A stretch of DNA of 64,000 nt. Source: Lycorma delicatula. Taxonomy: Eukaryota; Arthropoda; Insecta; Hemiptera; Fulgoridae. Under the pieces are notes generated by a model. It did no database searches, was not told the origin of the DNA, and saw only the letters and a program-made list of their open reading frames with translations. Below, piece after piece: positions 11,701 to 26,700 of the stretch. The stretch covers positions 149,104,049 to 149,168,048 of the forward strand of contig NC_134460.1 of NCBI RefSeq assembly GCF_047948215.1. The letters are read 5' to 3'. Positions within the stretch are counted from its first letter, which is position 1. Each line of letters opens with the position of its first letter. Made by a program: the position numbers and the translations under genes.

Positions 11701-14700
11701 AGTAACAGAGATTGGGAACATCCTTGTCGGACTCCCTTTCTTATTACGGCTTCTTTCTTATGTTCTTCAATTGTTACTGTTGCTGTTTGGTTCCTGTACA
11801 TGTTAGCAATTGTTCTTCTATCTCTGTATTTGAACCCTAATTTTTTTTTAAATGCTGAACATTTTATTCCAGTCTACGTTATCGAATGCCTTTTCTAAGT
11901 CTATAAACGCCAAGTATGTTAGTTTGTTTTTCTTTATTCTTCCTTATACTATTAATCTGAGGCCTAAAATTGCTTCCCTTGGCCCTATACTTTTCCTGAA
12001 ACCAATTTGGTCTTCTCCTAACACTTCTTCCACTCTCCTCTCAATTCTTCTGTATAGAATTCTAGTCAAGATTTTTGATGCATGACTAGTTAAACTAATT
12101 GTTCTGTATTCTTCACATTTATCTGCCCCTGCTTTCTTTGATATCATGACTGTAACACTTTTTTTGAAGTCTGACGGAAATTCCCCTTTTTCATAAATAT
12201 TACACACCAGTTTGTATAATCTATCAATCGCTTCCTCACCTGCACTGCGCAGTAATTCTACAGGTATTCCGTCTATTCCAGGAGCCTTTCTGCCATTTAA
12301 ATCTTTTAATGCTCTCTTAAATTCAGATCTCAGTATTGTTTCTCCCATTTCATCCTCCCCAACTTTCCTCTTCTTCCTCTATAACACCATTTTCTAATTC
12401 ATTTCCTCCGTATAACTCTTCAATATATTCCACCCATCTATCGACTTTACCTTTCGTATTATATATTGGTGTACTATCTTTGTTTAACACATTATTAGAT
12501 TTTAATTTATGTACCCTAAAATTTTCCTTAACTTTCCTGTATGCTCCGTCTATTTTACCAATGTTCATTTCTCTTTCCACTTCTGAACACTTTTCTTTAA
12601 TCCACTCTTCTTTCGCCAGTCTGCACTTCCTGTTTATAGCATTTCTTAATTGCCGATAGTTCCTTTTACTTTCTTCATCACTAGCATTCTTATATTTTCT
12701 ACGTTCATCCATCAGCTGCAATATATCGTCTGAAGCCCAAGGTTTTCTACCAGTTCTCTTTATTCCGCCTAAGTTTGGTTCTGCTGATTTAAGAATTTCC
12801 TTTTTAACATTCTCCCATTCTTCTTCTACATTTTCTACCTTATCTTTTTTACTCAGACCTCTTGCGATGTCCTCTTGCATATTTTAGCATTGTTATTTAT
12901 ATTCAGGAGCGATATAAAATGCAGAATAGTACATGTAAAACGAGCTTTCAGTCAGAAATATAATTTGCTTAATCAAAAATTAATTTAAACATCTGGAAAG
13001 CATTTTCGAAAGTATATGTTTGGAGTGTATCTTTATATGGAAGTGAAACTTGGGACGATTGAATTACCTGAGAAGAAAAGATTAGAAGTTTTTAAATTTT
13101 ATGCTATAGGAGAATGTTAAAAATCAGGTGGGTGGATGAAGTTATATGAAGAGGTATTGCAGCAAATTGATGAAGAAAAAAGCATTTGGAAAAATATAAC
13201 TAAAAGAAGAGACAGACTTATAGGCCACATCTTAAGGCATCCTGGAATAATCGCTTTGATATTGGAGGGACAGGTAGATGGGAAAAATTGTGCTCGCAGG
13301 CTTCATTTGGATTTTGTAAAACAAATTGTTAAGGATGTAGGATGTAGGGGGTATGTAGAAATGAACAACTGGCACTAGATAAGGAATCTTAGAGAGCTCC
13401 ATCAAACAGTCAAATGACTGAAGACAAAAAAAATTTGTATTCAGTACAGATATTAATATTTAATTTTGCATTGTTTATGCCCCCCACATTTTTAGTTATA
13501 ATTAAATCTAGTCTAGTAAGTTTTTTTATTTTATTCTCTATCTTATTGTCGTTCTAATATTTATTTTGCAAGGGTTAAGACTGTAAACAGGATAAGTCTG
13601 CAAAATGAAATAAAAAACAATATTATATTGAAGGTATGGCCTTTAAAAATATTAATTTATAAATATATAAGTATTAAATACTATTTGCAATGTTATTAAA
13701 TGCTTTAGTGAAGAGAGAAAAAACTGGTAGATAAATTAAGTTGGTTGTACTTTAGCACTGAGGTGCTGTGTTAAAAAATTTGGTCTTGCGTTACACCATT
13801 ATCTAATAATTTGACTTTTTAGTTAACATTAATTGTAATAATTTCATCTATATTTTTTCCTGCTATTTTTATGTTGTTTTTCTTTGTAAGTGTTATTTGG
13901 AAGGTTGGTTGTAAGAGAGAATCCTATTTTCCTAACTTCATCTTTGAATTGCGGTATGATAAATTGCAAAATAAAAACAAAATAAATATCATTGATGTTT
14001 TTCTAGTCCACCGATTTATTTTATTTTTATCTATTACTTATTTACTGTATTACTGCAAGCTACAATTGATTTAATAAGTTCTTTTTCATCATTTAGGTTT
14101 TTTCTTTTTATTAAAATGATTTTATTAGGGTGGTTGAAAATTTTTTTGTTTTTTAACCCTAAAACTGTCTATTTTAGGGTTTTTTTGGATGATTTGAGAA
14201 ATAGTGCGAGAGTCATTTGTGCCTCATTTTCACATGCTCAAGTTTCTATTATGAAATATTTCAATATTTTCATTCAGAAAATTCATTTTTCCATTAGTTT
14301 ATAAGTCAGGTAAAATTAAAATTCTTAATTTTATTAATTAATTATAGAGAGTAAAAAATATTCTTTTTTAATAGTGTTGTATAAGCAATCATAATATGTA
14401 TTTTTCTCTAAGTAATGTTGTACTTTTTTGTAGTATCATTTATCTTGTTATCAAATTTTTGTTAAAAGATTTCCAACATAACTGGAGAAAGAAGAGAACC
14501 TGTGACCAAACCATCATTTTTCTAGTAGCTTTTCCATATTTCCATATCAAATGATGAAATCCAGATTACAATAATTTGAGCCATTTATCTCGTTTGACGT
14601 GATTGTCACTGATTCACAAACTTTACACTGCCAATTGTACTATTATTTGCCACTGTTTTTATAAGCAATTGATAAGGCAGTATTTAATTTTGTTTTCTCT

Positions 14701-17700
14701 TGAAAATACAAAGAGATTTATTTTAGTCATTACAGCTACAAATTATAATGAATGTCAAAACCGTATGTGTATGCTGTTTGATTATTGGTTTTATTGTTAA
14801 TATTGTTTGTTTTTGTCATGTTTTTTTTTAATTTATTGCTTTTTTAGGGATTTAAGGTTGCATATATAGTATTTAAAAATTCATTAACTGTTGAAGAAGT
14901 TATGGAAGTGAAATCTTTTGAACCGCTAATACTTAGTACATCAGAACATCCTGTAACTCTGGGTTTTAAAAGTAAGTCTGTTTTTTTCTAAATTACTAAA
15001 AAGTCACAATACATATTTCTTTAGTATTTTTTGTAATTTTGTCTTATATGCAGTATCAGAATATGGTTATAATACACAGAAGTGTGCATGTGTGAATACA
15101 TATATATATATATTAAAATAATAAATAAATGAAAAGAACAATAAGCAAGGTTTTTGTTAACATCCAATATCTGTACTGATCTATTGTCATCGGTCTCTTT
15201 GACTTTGGGTTTTGGTACTGGCATCGTCTCAGTTTCTGTTTTGTTAGTGAATGAATAAGAAAATCATATTAAACCCAGGAAAGGAACAAAGATAAGTTGA
15301 TGAATAGGTTGGTTTGTTTTACATCACCGATATCACTTTTAGTTGCTGAAAAAAAAAACCAGTAAAAGAAATAATTTCCTATACCATAATGTACATAGCC
15401 TGATTTGTATTTGAAGGCAGTGTAAGGAATGCTTGGGTATATCCAAGCAGACATTTAGAGTATTAAGAATAGTATTTTTTTTTTTTTGTTCTTGCACTCT
15501 AGTGGAATTTGTGTGAACAATAATAAACAAAGGAATGATTCTATTTAAGTGTGCATAGTACAAGCATGGTGTTGTACTATAGGTTCATTTTTGTTTCAAT
15601 GTAAATTACAGTTTTGTTTGTGGTATTGTACCTAATACCACATTATGAACAATATTTACAACAATAATTATTGTTGAACAATATTGTTGAACAATGAACA
15701 ACATTATTCTTGTTTATATTTATTTTCAGTTTAATTTACAAGGTGTTGTTACTTTGAAGGAAAATTATTTAAAATTTTATTTTGTTACGGGAAAAATGTC
15801 AAGATTAAATGAATGTGAAATCCGTTTACTATTTTTAAGGGTTTCCTGATGATTTTGAGTCTGAAGTTGACCCAAATTACATAGTCAAGATATTGCAAGG
15901 TATTCTTAAAATAGGGAAAAAGAAGGGAACTATCTAGTATTATCTTGTTGTGATTATGTATTTGGTTAGCCAGAATACTTAAAAATTTATCTTACCAAGC
16001 CTGATTAATGTTGATATACAAGGAATGTTTTTAAAGTGAGGTCTATTTTGAATTTGCTGCCTATGCATGTGTTGTAAACATGGCACTTGTGTAGCTCAGT
16101 TATTTCAATCAAAAGTCAGCAAATACACTGTAGTCATTTTGTTTTTAATTGTTTATATACATCCTATTATGAGTGCTACAATACATGGTCCTGCTACACG
16201 TGAAGTATGTGGTGTAATCCAATTTTTTATGGCAAAAACCAATAATGCAGTTGACAGTGTGCTATTTACGGACTGACTATTGCGAGTTGCACTAAAATAA
16301 AACAGTGTTGTTGTTCATTTTGAGAAGGGCAAATGCTTGTTCATGGTGAAGAATGAAACAATGGGTGTCAAAGATATTAATAGACTCATTTAAGAAATAA
16401 AGTCTTGCTGCAGCCCAAAAATTATGAAAAATAATGGGGATGAATTGTTTGATTGCATTGTTGCTGGAGATGGAACTTGGGTTTCATATTGGAACATCGA
16501 AAAAGAGTAAAGACAATGCGATGGTAGCACTCATAATCTACACCGAAGAATTTCAGATGAGAAAGTTCAGTAAAGAAGCTTATCTCTACTGTTTTTTTCT
16601 CCAAAAGGGATGTCTTGCTTGTTGAGTGTAATATTCGCAGAACTACTGTGAATGCTGATACTTATTGCACAAAACATTAAAAATTGTTAGAAAATCTATA
16701 AAACAGGACAGGATTCAATCCTGCAGGATTTTGTTTTTGCATGACATTGCCTAGCCGCACACACAGCAATTCAGACAATAAGGTGATAAGAAAAGATTTG
16801 TTAGAAAATCTTCATTTGCCCTCCCTGTAGCCCAACTTTATTTTAAAATGGACCTTACTTTGAAAACACACTTGTATTTTAAATTTAGTATGCAAAAATT
16901 AATGGTATTTATACACGTTTATCAGTTATATTAATCTAAATAATAATTTTTTAATATAAAGTTCAATTTTTTATAAACTGTATTTGTTTGTTAAATTTTC
17001 ATGTAAAAGATACGATGAGATATGAAAAACTACAAATCTAAAAAAAAAAGAAAGTACAAAAATTGTTTTATTTACGGTGTCGATAGTTTATATGTATGTA
17101 ATTAATTTTAATACTCCTTTAGTAAACATTGTAAAATGTTGTCGAGTTCCTAGCAAACAAGCTAATATAATATATAAGTAATACTTATTTGTTACATGTA
17201 TCTTTATTTCATGTAACTTAATCCTTTGCGGTTGGACATCCATTATAGCTGGCTACAGCCCGCTCTCAGTCAGTTTGGAATATTTACGGTACTAGCAGTG
17301 CTCGCAGCTTGGATGGCCAGCAGGACTGACTGCTTACCTGCTATTGACTCACCTACCATCTTGACTGCTCTACCCCACCAGCTCGGAATTGTTTTTCATT
17401 CATTCCTAAATAATTACATGAGGCATTTAATTTTAAAAAAGCAACACTAATATCTTATGTAATATTTTTTTATTGATACATAAAGAATAGCTTAACATAG
17501 TAGTTTTGATTAATTTTTACTTTACTGAATATAATATGATAGAATAATATTTAAAAAGAAACTTTTTAGTATAAGAAAATTGTTCAACAAATTTGTTTAA
17601 CTTGCTAGCTAGGTGATGGTTTATTTTTCAAAATAATATTTTTTAAAGTATTTGCTAATGTATAGTGTAGGATGTTTCTGACGGGTCTTACAAAAATAAA

Positions 17701-20700
17701 TTTGCTTCGTTTTCTTTCTCCTCCAGGTCTTCTGTCACTGCAGACAGCACAGTCTTTTTTTTCCTTCCATCCAGTGGATATGGCAGGTGTAATTTGCCAT
17801 TCAACCTTTCATGCTATTCTACACTTGATGGTCTCCCATGTTTATTCGCATTCCTTACACTTTCTACTGATTCTGTAACTAAAACTTTTCTAAATTTTCT
17901 TTGTTTTACTTTTTTTCTCCTGATTTATGATTGCAGTCTCTAGAAGCCAGAAGAATACTTCCTCCACCATTTCATTGATTTCCTTGTAAACGCATAGGAA
18001 GAAATATATTGGTCTGAAATGTTAACCCCTCTCATCGACTTATTGTGTTTGCATTTTACACTTGGTTTTATAACTTCTTCAATTGCCCCTTTCATGACAC
18101 ATTTAACAGTTTTTGAAATGTTGAACAAAGTACTCAAAATCGTAATGTACTGTCTTTCCACAAGACTAGGGAGTACTTATCCTCTTTCTTAAAGGCTTTC
18201 ATTTCACCTTTTTCCAATTTTATAGCAGCACTTTCTGTTCTTTTCTTACCTTTTGTCTTGGGTCACTCATTTGCTGGTAATCCCTACCTATTTCTTATAA
18301 TGGGGGCAGTTAAATGAATTTAAAGTCACATAATTCTCCAGCCAGATCCATATTGGGGTAAAACCCGTCAGTAAATATGTGAAGACCCTCAAAATTTCCA
18401 AAGGATACTTTTAGTTTATTAATAAGGTGTAAGACCACATGGCTCGTTACACCTAAATCTTGGCAATTCATCCTTTCGGTGGCAACTTTACCAAAGTAGG
18501 GTTCCAGAGCACATATATACTCTGATAGAAGAACAATTTTAATTCCCCATTTGATGGGTTTAACCTTATAGACTTTGAATTGTTTTTTACCTTAAAGCCC
18601 CACTATGCTTTCATTCACACTAATTATTTCTTAGGAAGATAGAACACTCTGTACTTTCTGTCCAGATATAAAATTACATTCAGGACTTTTCCGGATTGGG
18701 ATAATGCTCCTGCAACTGCACTTGGATGGGTACTAACATGTAGATTATAAAAAAATCTGAAGGAATCTTTCCTTGGAAAATACATCTTTGAACAAAAGTC
18801 AATAATCAATCCAGTCAGTGGAAAAGTAGTCATTCAACTCTGGTTTGCTATTCATAGCCATGTTTATTATCACACCTATAAATGCTTTAATTTCAACAAG
18901 TGTGGTATCTTTCCAATTTTTCCACATGGATTTTTTCTCAGTGGTGTATTTTTTTCAGCAGCGTATATGTTTGTTTCTTTTACAATTTGTGACAGCAACT
19001 CGTCTGTAAAAAAAGTTGAAAATAGTCCAAAGGGGACATTGGTTTTATATTTGATGATATTTTATAACTGCTACTGTTTGTCCATGCAAATTTAGAAAAA
19101 AATAGTGTCACTTTCTTTCCATTCCCGCTAATGTTCATTGGTCTCATAGCCTTCCTCGTATGATTCTCCCTCATCATAACCTTTCTTGTTTGCACCTTTT
19201 TTTACTTGTTGATCAATATTCTATTCATCACTTCCTTCTTTGCCAAATTAGTTGTAATATATTTGTTCAAATTCTTCACCCACGTTTTAACATCACTATC
19301 GTGTACCAAATCAATGTTAGAAATACCGTCATCTTGGAACAGTAATTCTCTAACCTCATCTGATTTTAAATCACCCATATTTAATTGAATTATATATATA
19401 TTAATAATAGTAAGAAAGATTAATAATAGTATATATAACAATAAATTAATAGTAATGAATATTAATAATACTAACTAATTATAAATTCACTTGTTAAAAG
19501 CAATCTACTTTGCAATAAGCACAGACACTAACTCCTGCACACTACTGTTGAGAACAATGCTGAAATAGTATGAAGGCAGTGTAAAAAGAGCAGGAAACGT
19601 AATATACTATTAGTTATAAGGCTGAAAACTGCTGAATATGGAGCGGTGAAAATCTTCATGCATAATGGTTGTTTCATGAATGACCATTACACGCATGTAA
19701 AATTGGTGTTTGGTATGCAATCTCTCGGCACCATGTTATCAAGCCTTTATTTTTTACAAATCTGTAGACAGTGTGGTTTATCGCAATCTAATTAAACAGT
19801 TTCTTGCCATGTTAGATTTACACGAACGACAATGTCAGTTCCTGCAGGATAACACAATGCATCATACTGCTAATGAAATGCTGGATATCTTATAGGAATT
19901 TTTAGGCCATCATTTGATATCAAAAGGGTTGTAGCATCTAAGATCCCAGATCTTAATCAGCAGACCTTTTCCTTCAGGGGTATTTAAAAGGAGTAATTTT
20001 TAAAAACAATCCTCATACACTTGATGAATTGAAGGTTAACATTGAAAGTGAGATTTCAAACATTATGAAAAGTGGCTGCAAATGTTATGAAACATGTACA
20101 AACCTGCAACGGGATCACAGGAGGTCATTTTGAACATTTGTTTTAAAGTTATTAAAGGTAATTTGAATATTGTTGTATAACCATTTTATTAACAATAATA
20201 TTTTTATAATAACATGACATCAAACAGAGGGGTTGCGGCCTTTTTGAAACACCTGTTACTATCTTGATAAAATTAAGGTAACAATAGTCTTATCTGAATA
20301 TTATATACTAGGTGGTTTATATACTAATATATTATATACTAGGTGGTTTATGTTAGTAGAATTTAAAATATAATTTAATAGTAGAGGAACCATATGACTC
20401 TTAAAATGATTAATTTTTATTAAATAAAAATGTATATATTTTAAACTTTAAGTATGTTGCGTTTAATAGGCTCCCATTAACAAATTTTGCTAATGAGTTT
20501 ATTTTCATTAGAATGGTGTATTGAGTATAATAACAGAATACCAGATCCTGAATTGATGCAAAAAGAAATCGATGAATTTATGGAAATATATGATAAACAA
20601 GAAGAAAATCGAACTGCAGATGAAAAAGCGAAGGCTGATCCAGATGATGAGGGCTGGGTTACTGTCACTCGCAGGTACATGTACTTAAATCTGATGTTAA

Positions 20701-23700
20701 AATTCATTAATTCTTATTTGCTTATTAATCACTGAAATTGTGTTAAATCAGGTTCTTGGTTTCTGCAGTTTGTGTTTTTTCATCATTTTTGCTCTTAAAA
20801 ATCTACCCCTCATTATTGTCTTCTAATTTTTGTCTGTTTATGAAACTTTTCTGATTTATTAAATATATATTTAATGATATTTAGGTTAGAAAATTAAATA
20901 TATTAACTTATTCTTGTGATTTATTTATGATCGATGAATGTGCAATCTTTACTAAATAGAAAAGCCATTTATTTTTTAAACATTACAATATCCACCCATA
21001 TCAAACCGTACAACAGAGCTGTTTTTGTATAACTTAATACAATACTTTGGCTTACAAGAAAGCCTTACTATGCTTTCAGTGTTATTAATTTTTAATAAAT
21101 TACTGAATATTTGAAAAATTTTCCCACCAATTTATTAAAAATATAATTAAAAGATTTTCTGATTTTCTTTTATGGAACAAATGAATTTTTAAATAATACT
21201 TAATAAAAAAAACCCAGATTTACCTGCATCTCATTCAACATGTACATAAATATGTGCTCAGAATAATTTTCAGTAGCAGTTTCTGAATAATTGTGAATTA
21301 TTTTGTAGTAATTTTTGGTATTTAATGTATTTACCGTATTTAATGATGTGATATATGTAATGTTTTGTTATGTACCAATCAGAATAAAAGATCTATTTAT
21401 TTAAATTATATATTTTTGTAATTTAAAAATAAGTTGCTTTTTAAATTAGTATTTGGTTGAAGAATGGTCATAACATTTTCAAATAATGTTGTAAAATGAT
21501 GATAAATAATGATAATGATAAAATGATAAATGTGTTATAAATGAATTTTCTTTACGATCTAATATCTTGCGTGTAATTTTATGTGCTTTATAAAATTATA
21601 ATGTAATTATTGAATGTTATCCTACTACATGAATGATTTACTCATGATAAAGTGATTTTTGTAGAATATAATTTTGATTAATGTTACAGTAACTTTTAGT
21701 AATCGGAAAAAATGCTCAAATTCATTGTCTTCAAATATAACTTCCATTTTTTATTGTTTTACCAAATGTGGTCATTAATTATAAATAAAAACAAATATAA
21801 AACCATGAAATGGCATACTTTTTCATGCAGCAAATTATGGTTTTCAAACCGTGTACCTAGTGATTGAAAAAAATTCTTCCACTTGTTGTTCCTGTTGTTC
21901 TGGACCATATCTCTATCATGTTCTGGACATTAAGTGTGGATAGTGTTACCGTAGCTTCTTTTAAAAGTTTATCCAGTTTTCCTTTGTCTTATAATAATAA
22001 GAATAAAATTAGTTAAAAATACGTTTGTACTAGCAACAAGCAAAACGATGATTGTGATTAGAACATGAAGAAGCTATGACTGATAATAGAATTTAGTTGC
22101 AATATAAAAGTCAAGGCAAGCCATGTGCTACATAATCTATATTGATTATGGTAGTCACAATCAAATAACAGGAATAATGTTAATTTATATTTCTCTCTTT
22201 TAAACTACTTATAAATATTCTTACCTCACCATTTTTATCATATAAGGGTCATTCAATAATTAAACAGATAATACTAATTAAACTAATATAATAATAATAA
22301 TAATTAAACAGCTGTACAGCAAAAATAGTTTATTAAATAAGATTTTTTGTCTACTTTTCCACATAACCCTTACCAACTTCTCTGCACTTCTTCCATCTTT
22401 TTACGAGTCTTCTTATCCCCTCAGCGAAGAATTCTTTACCTTGATCTCGAAGCCATTTTGTACTTTTTTCTTTACCTCTTCGTTGTCATTGAACATGATG
22501 CCATGCAAAGTTTCTTTCATTGAACCAAACAGATAAAAATCCGAAGGGCCAAGATCAGGGCATAAGGATGATGAGGTAGGAGATCCCAACCCACTTTACC
22601 AATAGTTTCCAGCATCAGTTGTGCCATATGAGGTCGAGCGTTGTCTTAAAGAATATGCACGCACACCTTTCCTCTTCCATCCCGGACATTTCCTTTTCAA
22701 TGCAGGCTTGACTTTGTTCTCAATCATGACTCAGTAATATAGGCTGTTGATAGTGTGTTGTTCCTTCAAATAATCACAGAAAATTGTACCTTGGGCACTC
22801 CAATAGATGGTTAACATGACTTTACCAGCCAATGGTTGCATTTTGAATTTCTTACAGACAGGTGATTTAGGTTGTTTCCACTGCATGCTTTGACACTTGA
22901 ACTCTGGCTCAAAATGATGTATCCAAGTTTCATCGCAGGTTAAAATCCTGTCCAAAAATGCCTCACCTTCGTTATTGAAACGCTTGTTGAGTTTGGTGCA
23001 AATGTGAAATCTCTTGGCTTTGTGATGAATGGCAAGTTCTCTGGGCACCCACTTTGCACAAGTCTTATGGTAGTTCAGTTTGTATGGTAGTTCAACACTT
23101 AAGTTCAACATGCTAAGTTACTCTTGTGGCATAGCAGTTTCACCAATGTCGGAGGTGAATTTAAATAGAGAGCTTTTTGGCCAGCATGATCTACAGGTAT
23201 ATAACATACCTGATGAGTTACCCACCTACATAAGTATGGTAGATGGGCATCGATTGATTGGTGGAACAAATATCGAAGTTACCGTTTGTAGGTTTATCCT
23301 TGCCAATGTTTGTAATTGGAAGGTAGTTGATGATTGCTTGAGCAATCAATTGATTGTCTATGAGATTGCTGGTGGCTTGAGTGAGCGCTACCGATGTAAC
23401 ATTCTGATTCATCAGGGTCGTTTCCTACACAGGCATGCAGACTGGAAGAAATTTGTTGATTTACTTTCAACCAGGCCCCGAGTTTTGGATCGGAGTCTGG
23501 TGTCTTGGATTTGGAAGATTTGGCAGTTGGTTTGTTGGCAGCTTTTCTTGATGCCACTGAGTGTTCAATTCCTTGAAGTTCAAGTCGAGAGAGGATTGCA
23601 TGATGGTGGAATAGGGAGCTGTCCGGCATGAAGAGGACGGTTGTCATTTGCGGCAAGCTTCTCAACATGAGGGTGATCCAGAACGATGGGCCATCCTTGT

Positions 23701-26700
23701 TGCTGAGTACATGACCCTGAGGTGTCATTACTTTCATAAAGTCTGGACTGCAAAATGAGACTCCTGGCGTTCCTTTGTTCATGAGCAGGGGACCAGGTAC
23801 CCCTGGGGCATAGTATATAGGGTCTTGGGACACAAACGACAAAAGAACGTTCTTCTATCTGCTCCCTCGTCCAGGTTTGGTGTAATTTCAGATACTTCTG
23901 AGATTTTACACAAATTACTAGATGATTTACTGCCTGATGATAGTAAAGTAGTGACTTTACTATCATCTAGTACAGGCAGTAAATCATCTAGTAATTTGTG
24001 TAAAATCTTAGAAGTATCTGAAATTACACCAAACCTGGACGAGGGAGCAGATGGTATGCAGTGTCACTGCTTACCATCTGCGGGTGCAGCAAGAGGTCGC
24101 CCAGTTCCGTGAGGGTGCAGTGTCCTTGGAGATCACTGAGGCTGAGGTGCAGCATGCTATCTGTAGTTTAGGTAGGGGTAAGACCTCAGGCTTTGATGGA
24201 ATAACAGTGGAGCTTCTTGCTCGCTTGGTTGGGGTGAGTGTGAGAGTTGTCACACATATATTTAATAAATTGTTGTTTGAAGGATACTTCTCTGTGTGTG
24301 TTGGAAGAAGGGGATTGTGAAATTGTTGTTTAAAGGTGGCGACAAGGATCCTGCTGTTAGTTCATTGATGTTACTTCCAGTTATTGGCTAGGTCTTTGAA
24401 AAGGTTCTGTATCTGCATATAAATGAGAGGTTAACCTCGCAAAGATTGTTGATAAAGAATCAGTATGGGTTTCATCCCAGAAAGGGCATGGAGGAGTGTT
24501 CGTGTTTCGATGGCAGGCCAGCGTATAAAGTATGTTCAGGTTCAAAAGTATGTCGGGTTGTTTCTTGATGAGAAACTGCAATTTAAGACGCACCTTCAAT
24601 ATGTCACAGAGAGGGCCTGCAATGCCTTCTTCAGCATTCGACACACGTCGAATATCCCAGTTAAGACCATGAGCATCTTGTATAAAGGCGTGCGTGAGGC
24701 TATTATGTTATATGTGGCGCCTGTTTGGGCGGATAGGCTAAAATATAAAAGTTATCGGAACATATTATTAAGGGCTCAAACCCTAATATTGTTAAAGGTA
24801 ACAGGCGGTTACAGTCTTATTTCACAGGAGACAGTCTTGGTGATTGCAGGCGTGAAACTGATAGACGTGATTGTATCTGAGAAGCAGCAGCAGTATGTTG
24901 CTAAGAAGTTTTGTGACTTTACTTTGGATAAAGTTCAAGAAATTGAATTACATGGCAATGTCTTGTGGCAGACCAGATGGGATGAGACAGATGGTGAGTG
25001 TTATATGCATGATCTCTCTCCAAATGTTGTTGGTTTGCGAGACACATCTTCGATGCACCCTAATAAATATGTGACGCAATTTCTTTCTCACCATGGTGCT
25101 TTTAGGAACAGACTGCAGAAATTTGGCCTGGTACATTCTGGGATGTGTCCTCAGTGTGGACAATTGGACGACACCTATCATGTTCTGTATGAGTGCTCGA
25201 AATACGAGTTAATGCATATGGGGACCATCTGTCGGCTTGATCTTATCGGGTCGGCGTTGGTTCTAGATTGGATCTGCTTGGATACATTGGCCTGGTACAT
25301 TCTGGGATGTGTCCTCAGTGTGGACAATTGGACGACACCTATCATGTTCTGTATGAGTGCTCGAAATACGAGTTAATGCATATGGGGACCATCTGTCGGC
25401 TTGATCTTATCGGGTCGGCGTTGGTTCTAGATTGGATCTGCTTGGATACATTCTTGGATACATTGGCCTGGTTCATTCTGGGATGTGTCCTCAGTGTGGA
25501 CAATTGGACGACACCTATCATGTTCTGTATGAGTGCTCGAAATACGAGTTAATGCATATGGGGACCATCTGTCGACTTGATCTTATCGGGTCGGCGTTGG
25601 TTCTAGATTGGATCTGCTTGGATACATTCTTGGATACATTCTTGGATACATTGGCCTGGTACATTCTGGGATGTGTCCTCAGTGTGGACAATTGGACGAC
25701 ACCTATCATGTTCTGTATGAGTGCTCGAAATATGAGTTAATGCATACGGGGACCATCTGTCGGCTTGATCTTATCGGGTCAGCGTTGGTTCTAGAGCTCT
25801 GCTTGGATTTCTCTTTTTTCTATTTTTGTTGATGTTTTGTTTTATAAATTGGTTTTGTTGTTGTTCTTGTCCTTGTTTTGTTTCAGTGTTACTGTGTTTT
25901 TATTGTTCCATGTAATATTTTTATGTTTCGTGTTATGTGTTGAACTTGCTTTTACGTTCTACAGATAGATAATCCAATTCCTTTGTTTATTTAGGTATTT
26001 TCAGTCTTGCTTAACAATCGGTGAGATGTGTTTTTTGTTTTGAGTTCATTAAGTAGTAGTAGACTGACAGGAATGTCACTCTTGGCATTCACATTGGTGG
26101 CATCCTGGCCGAGGCAGACTGGAGTATGTTAAAAGCCGAGGTTTTGAAGATGACCTCCGGTAAAGCCCATAAGGGCTCAGAACAGAGTGGGTGGCAGAGG
26201 GTGTCTTCGCCAATGGGTCAGGATGTGCCAACACTTACTTGACATTTTTCAGCAATCTGTTCAATTGTAAGTAGTTGATATTCTTAGATAAGTGATTCAA
26301 TACAAGAATCTAATGCCAAGTTCGACACTGTTACCTGATGCCCGGAGCTGTGCTCATCGGTCGTGCTTTTGCGGCCATTTTTAAACTTTTCCACCCACGC
26401 ATAAAAACTTGCACAGTTCATGCAACTATTGCCATATTGTTTTTCATCAAAAAAAATATTTCTGACGGTTGTACATTTTGCGAAAGTAAAAATGGAATTG
26501 TAGAACGCCGTTCTTCAAAAGTACTTTCTTCGAGTGGATACGCCATCGTTACTAAGACTTAAGAGGTAATGTTTATGTAAATATTAATCTAACAGCTGAC
26601 TAACACTCTTCGCAAGGTTGCCAACTAACACTTACAAAAGTTTCAATTGCCTGCATTAAGCGTTCCCTTCACTAAAAATGTTTGTCTGTTAATTATTGAA

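Larger units (their letters stand above)
23102..26228 (+). mobile_element. R1-like LINE inserted in the mariner, internally deleted
   Basis: A 9-bp repeat, caacactta, flanks it at 23093-23101 and 26229-26237, fitting a target-site duplication. The content starts inside the endonuclease (VYEIAGGLSERYRC, then RRADWKK-like) and continues through the linker (GIVYRVLGHKRQKNVLLS) into RT fingers (GRGKTSGFDGITVELLARL). The frame then jumps near 24480 from FHP-type RT sequence to the C-terminal part (KYVGLFLDEKLQFKTHLQYV, then LYVAPVWADRL). The YADD catalytic core is therefore deleted. The terminal zinc-finger-like motif CPQCGQLDDTYHVLYEC is amplified fourfold. The 3' tail region after 25812 is non-coding. 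Confidence 0.8.

Noticed and set aside
25123..25812. CRISPR-like array
   Set aside because: Units are 164-188 bp LINE-derived coding sequence without short repeats and unique spacers.
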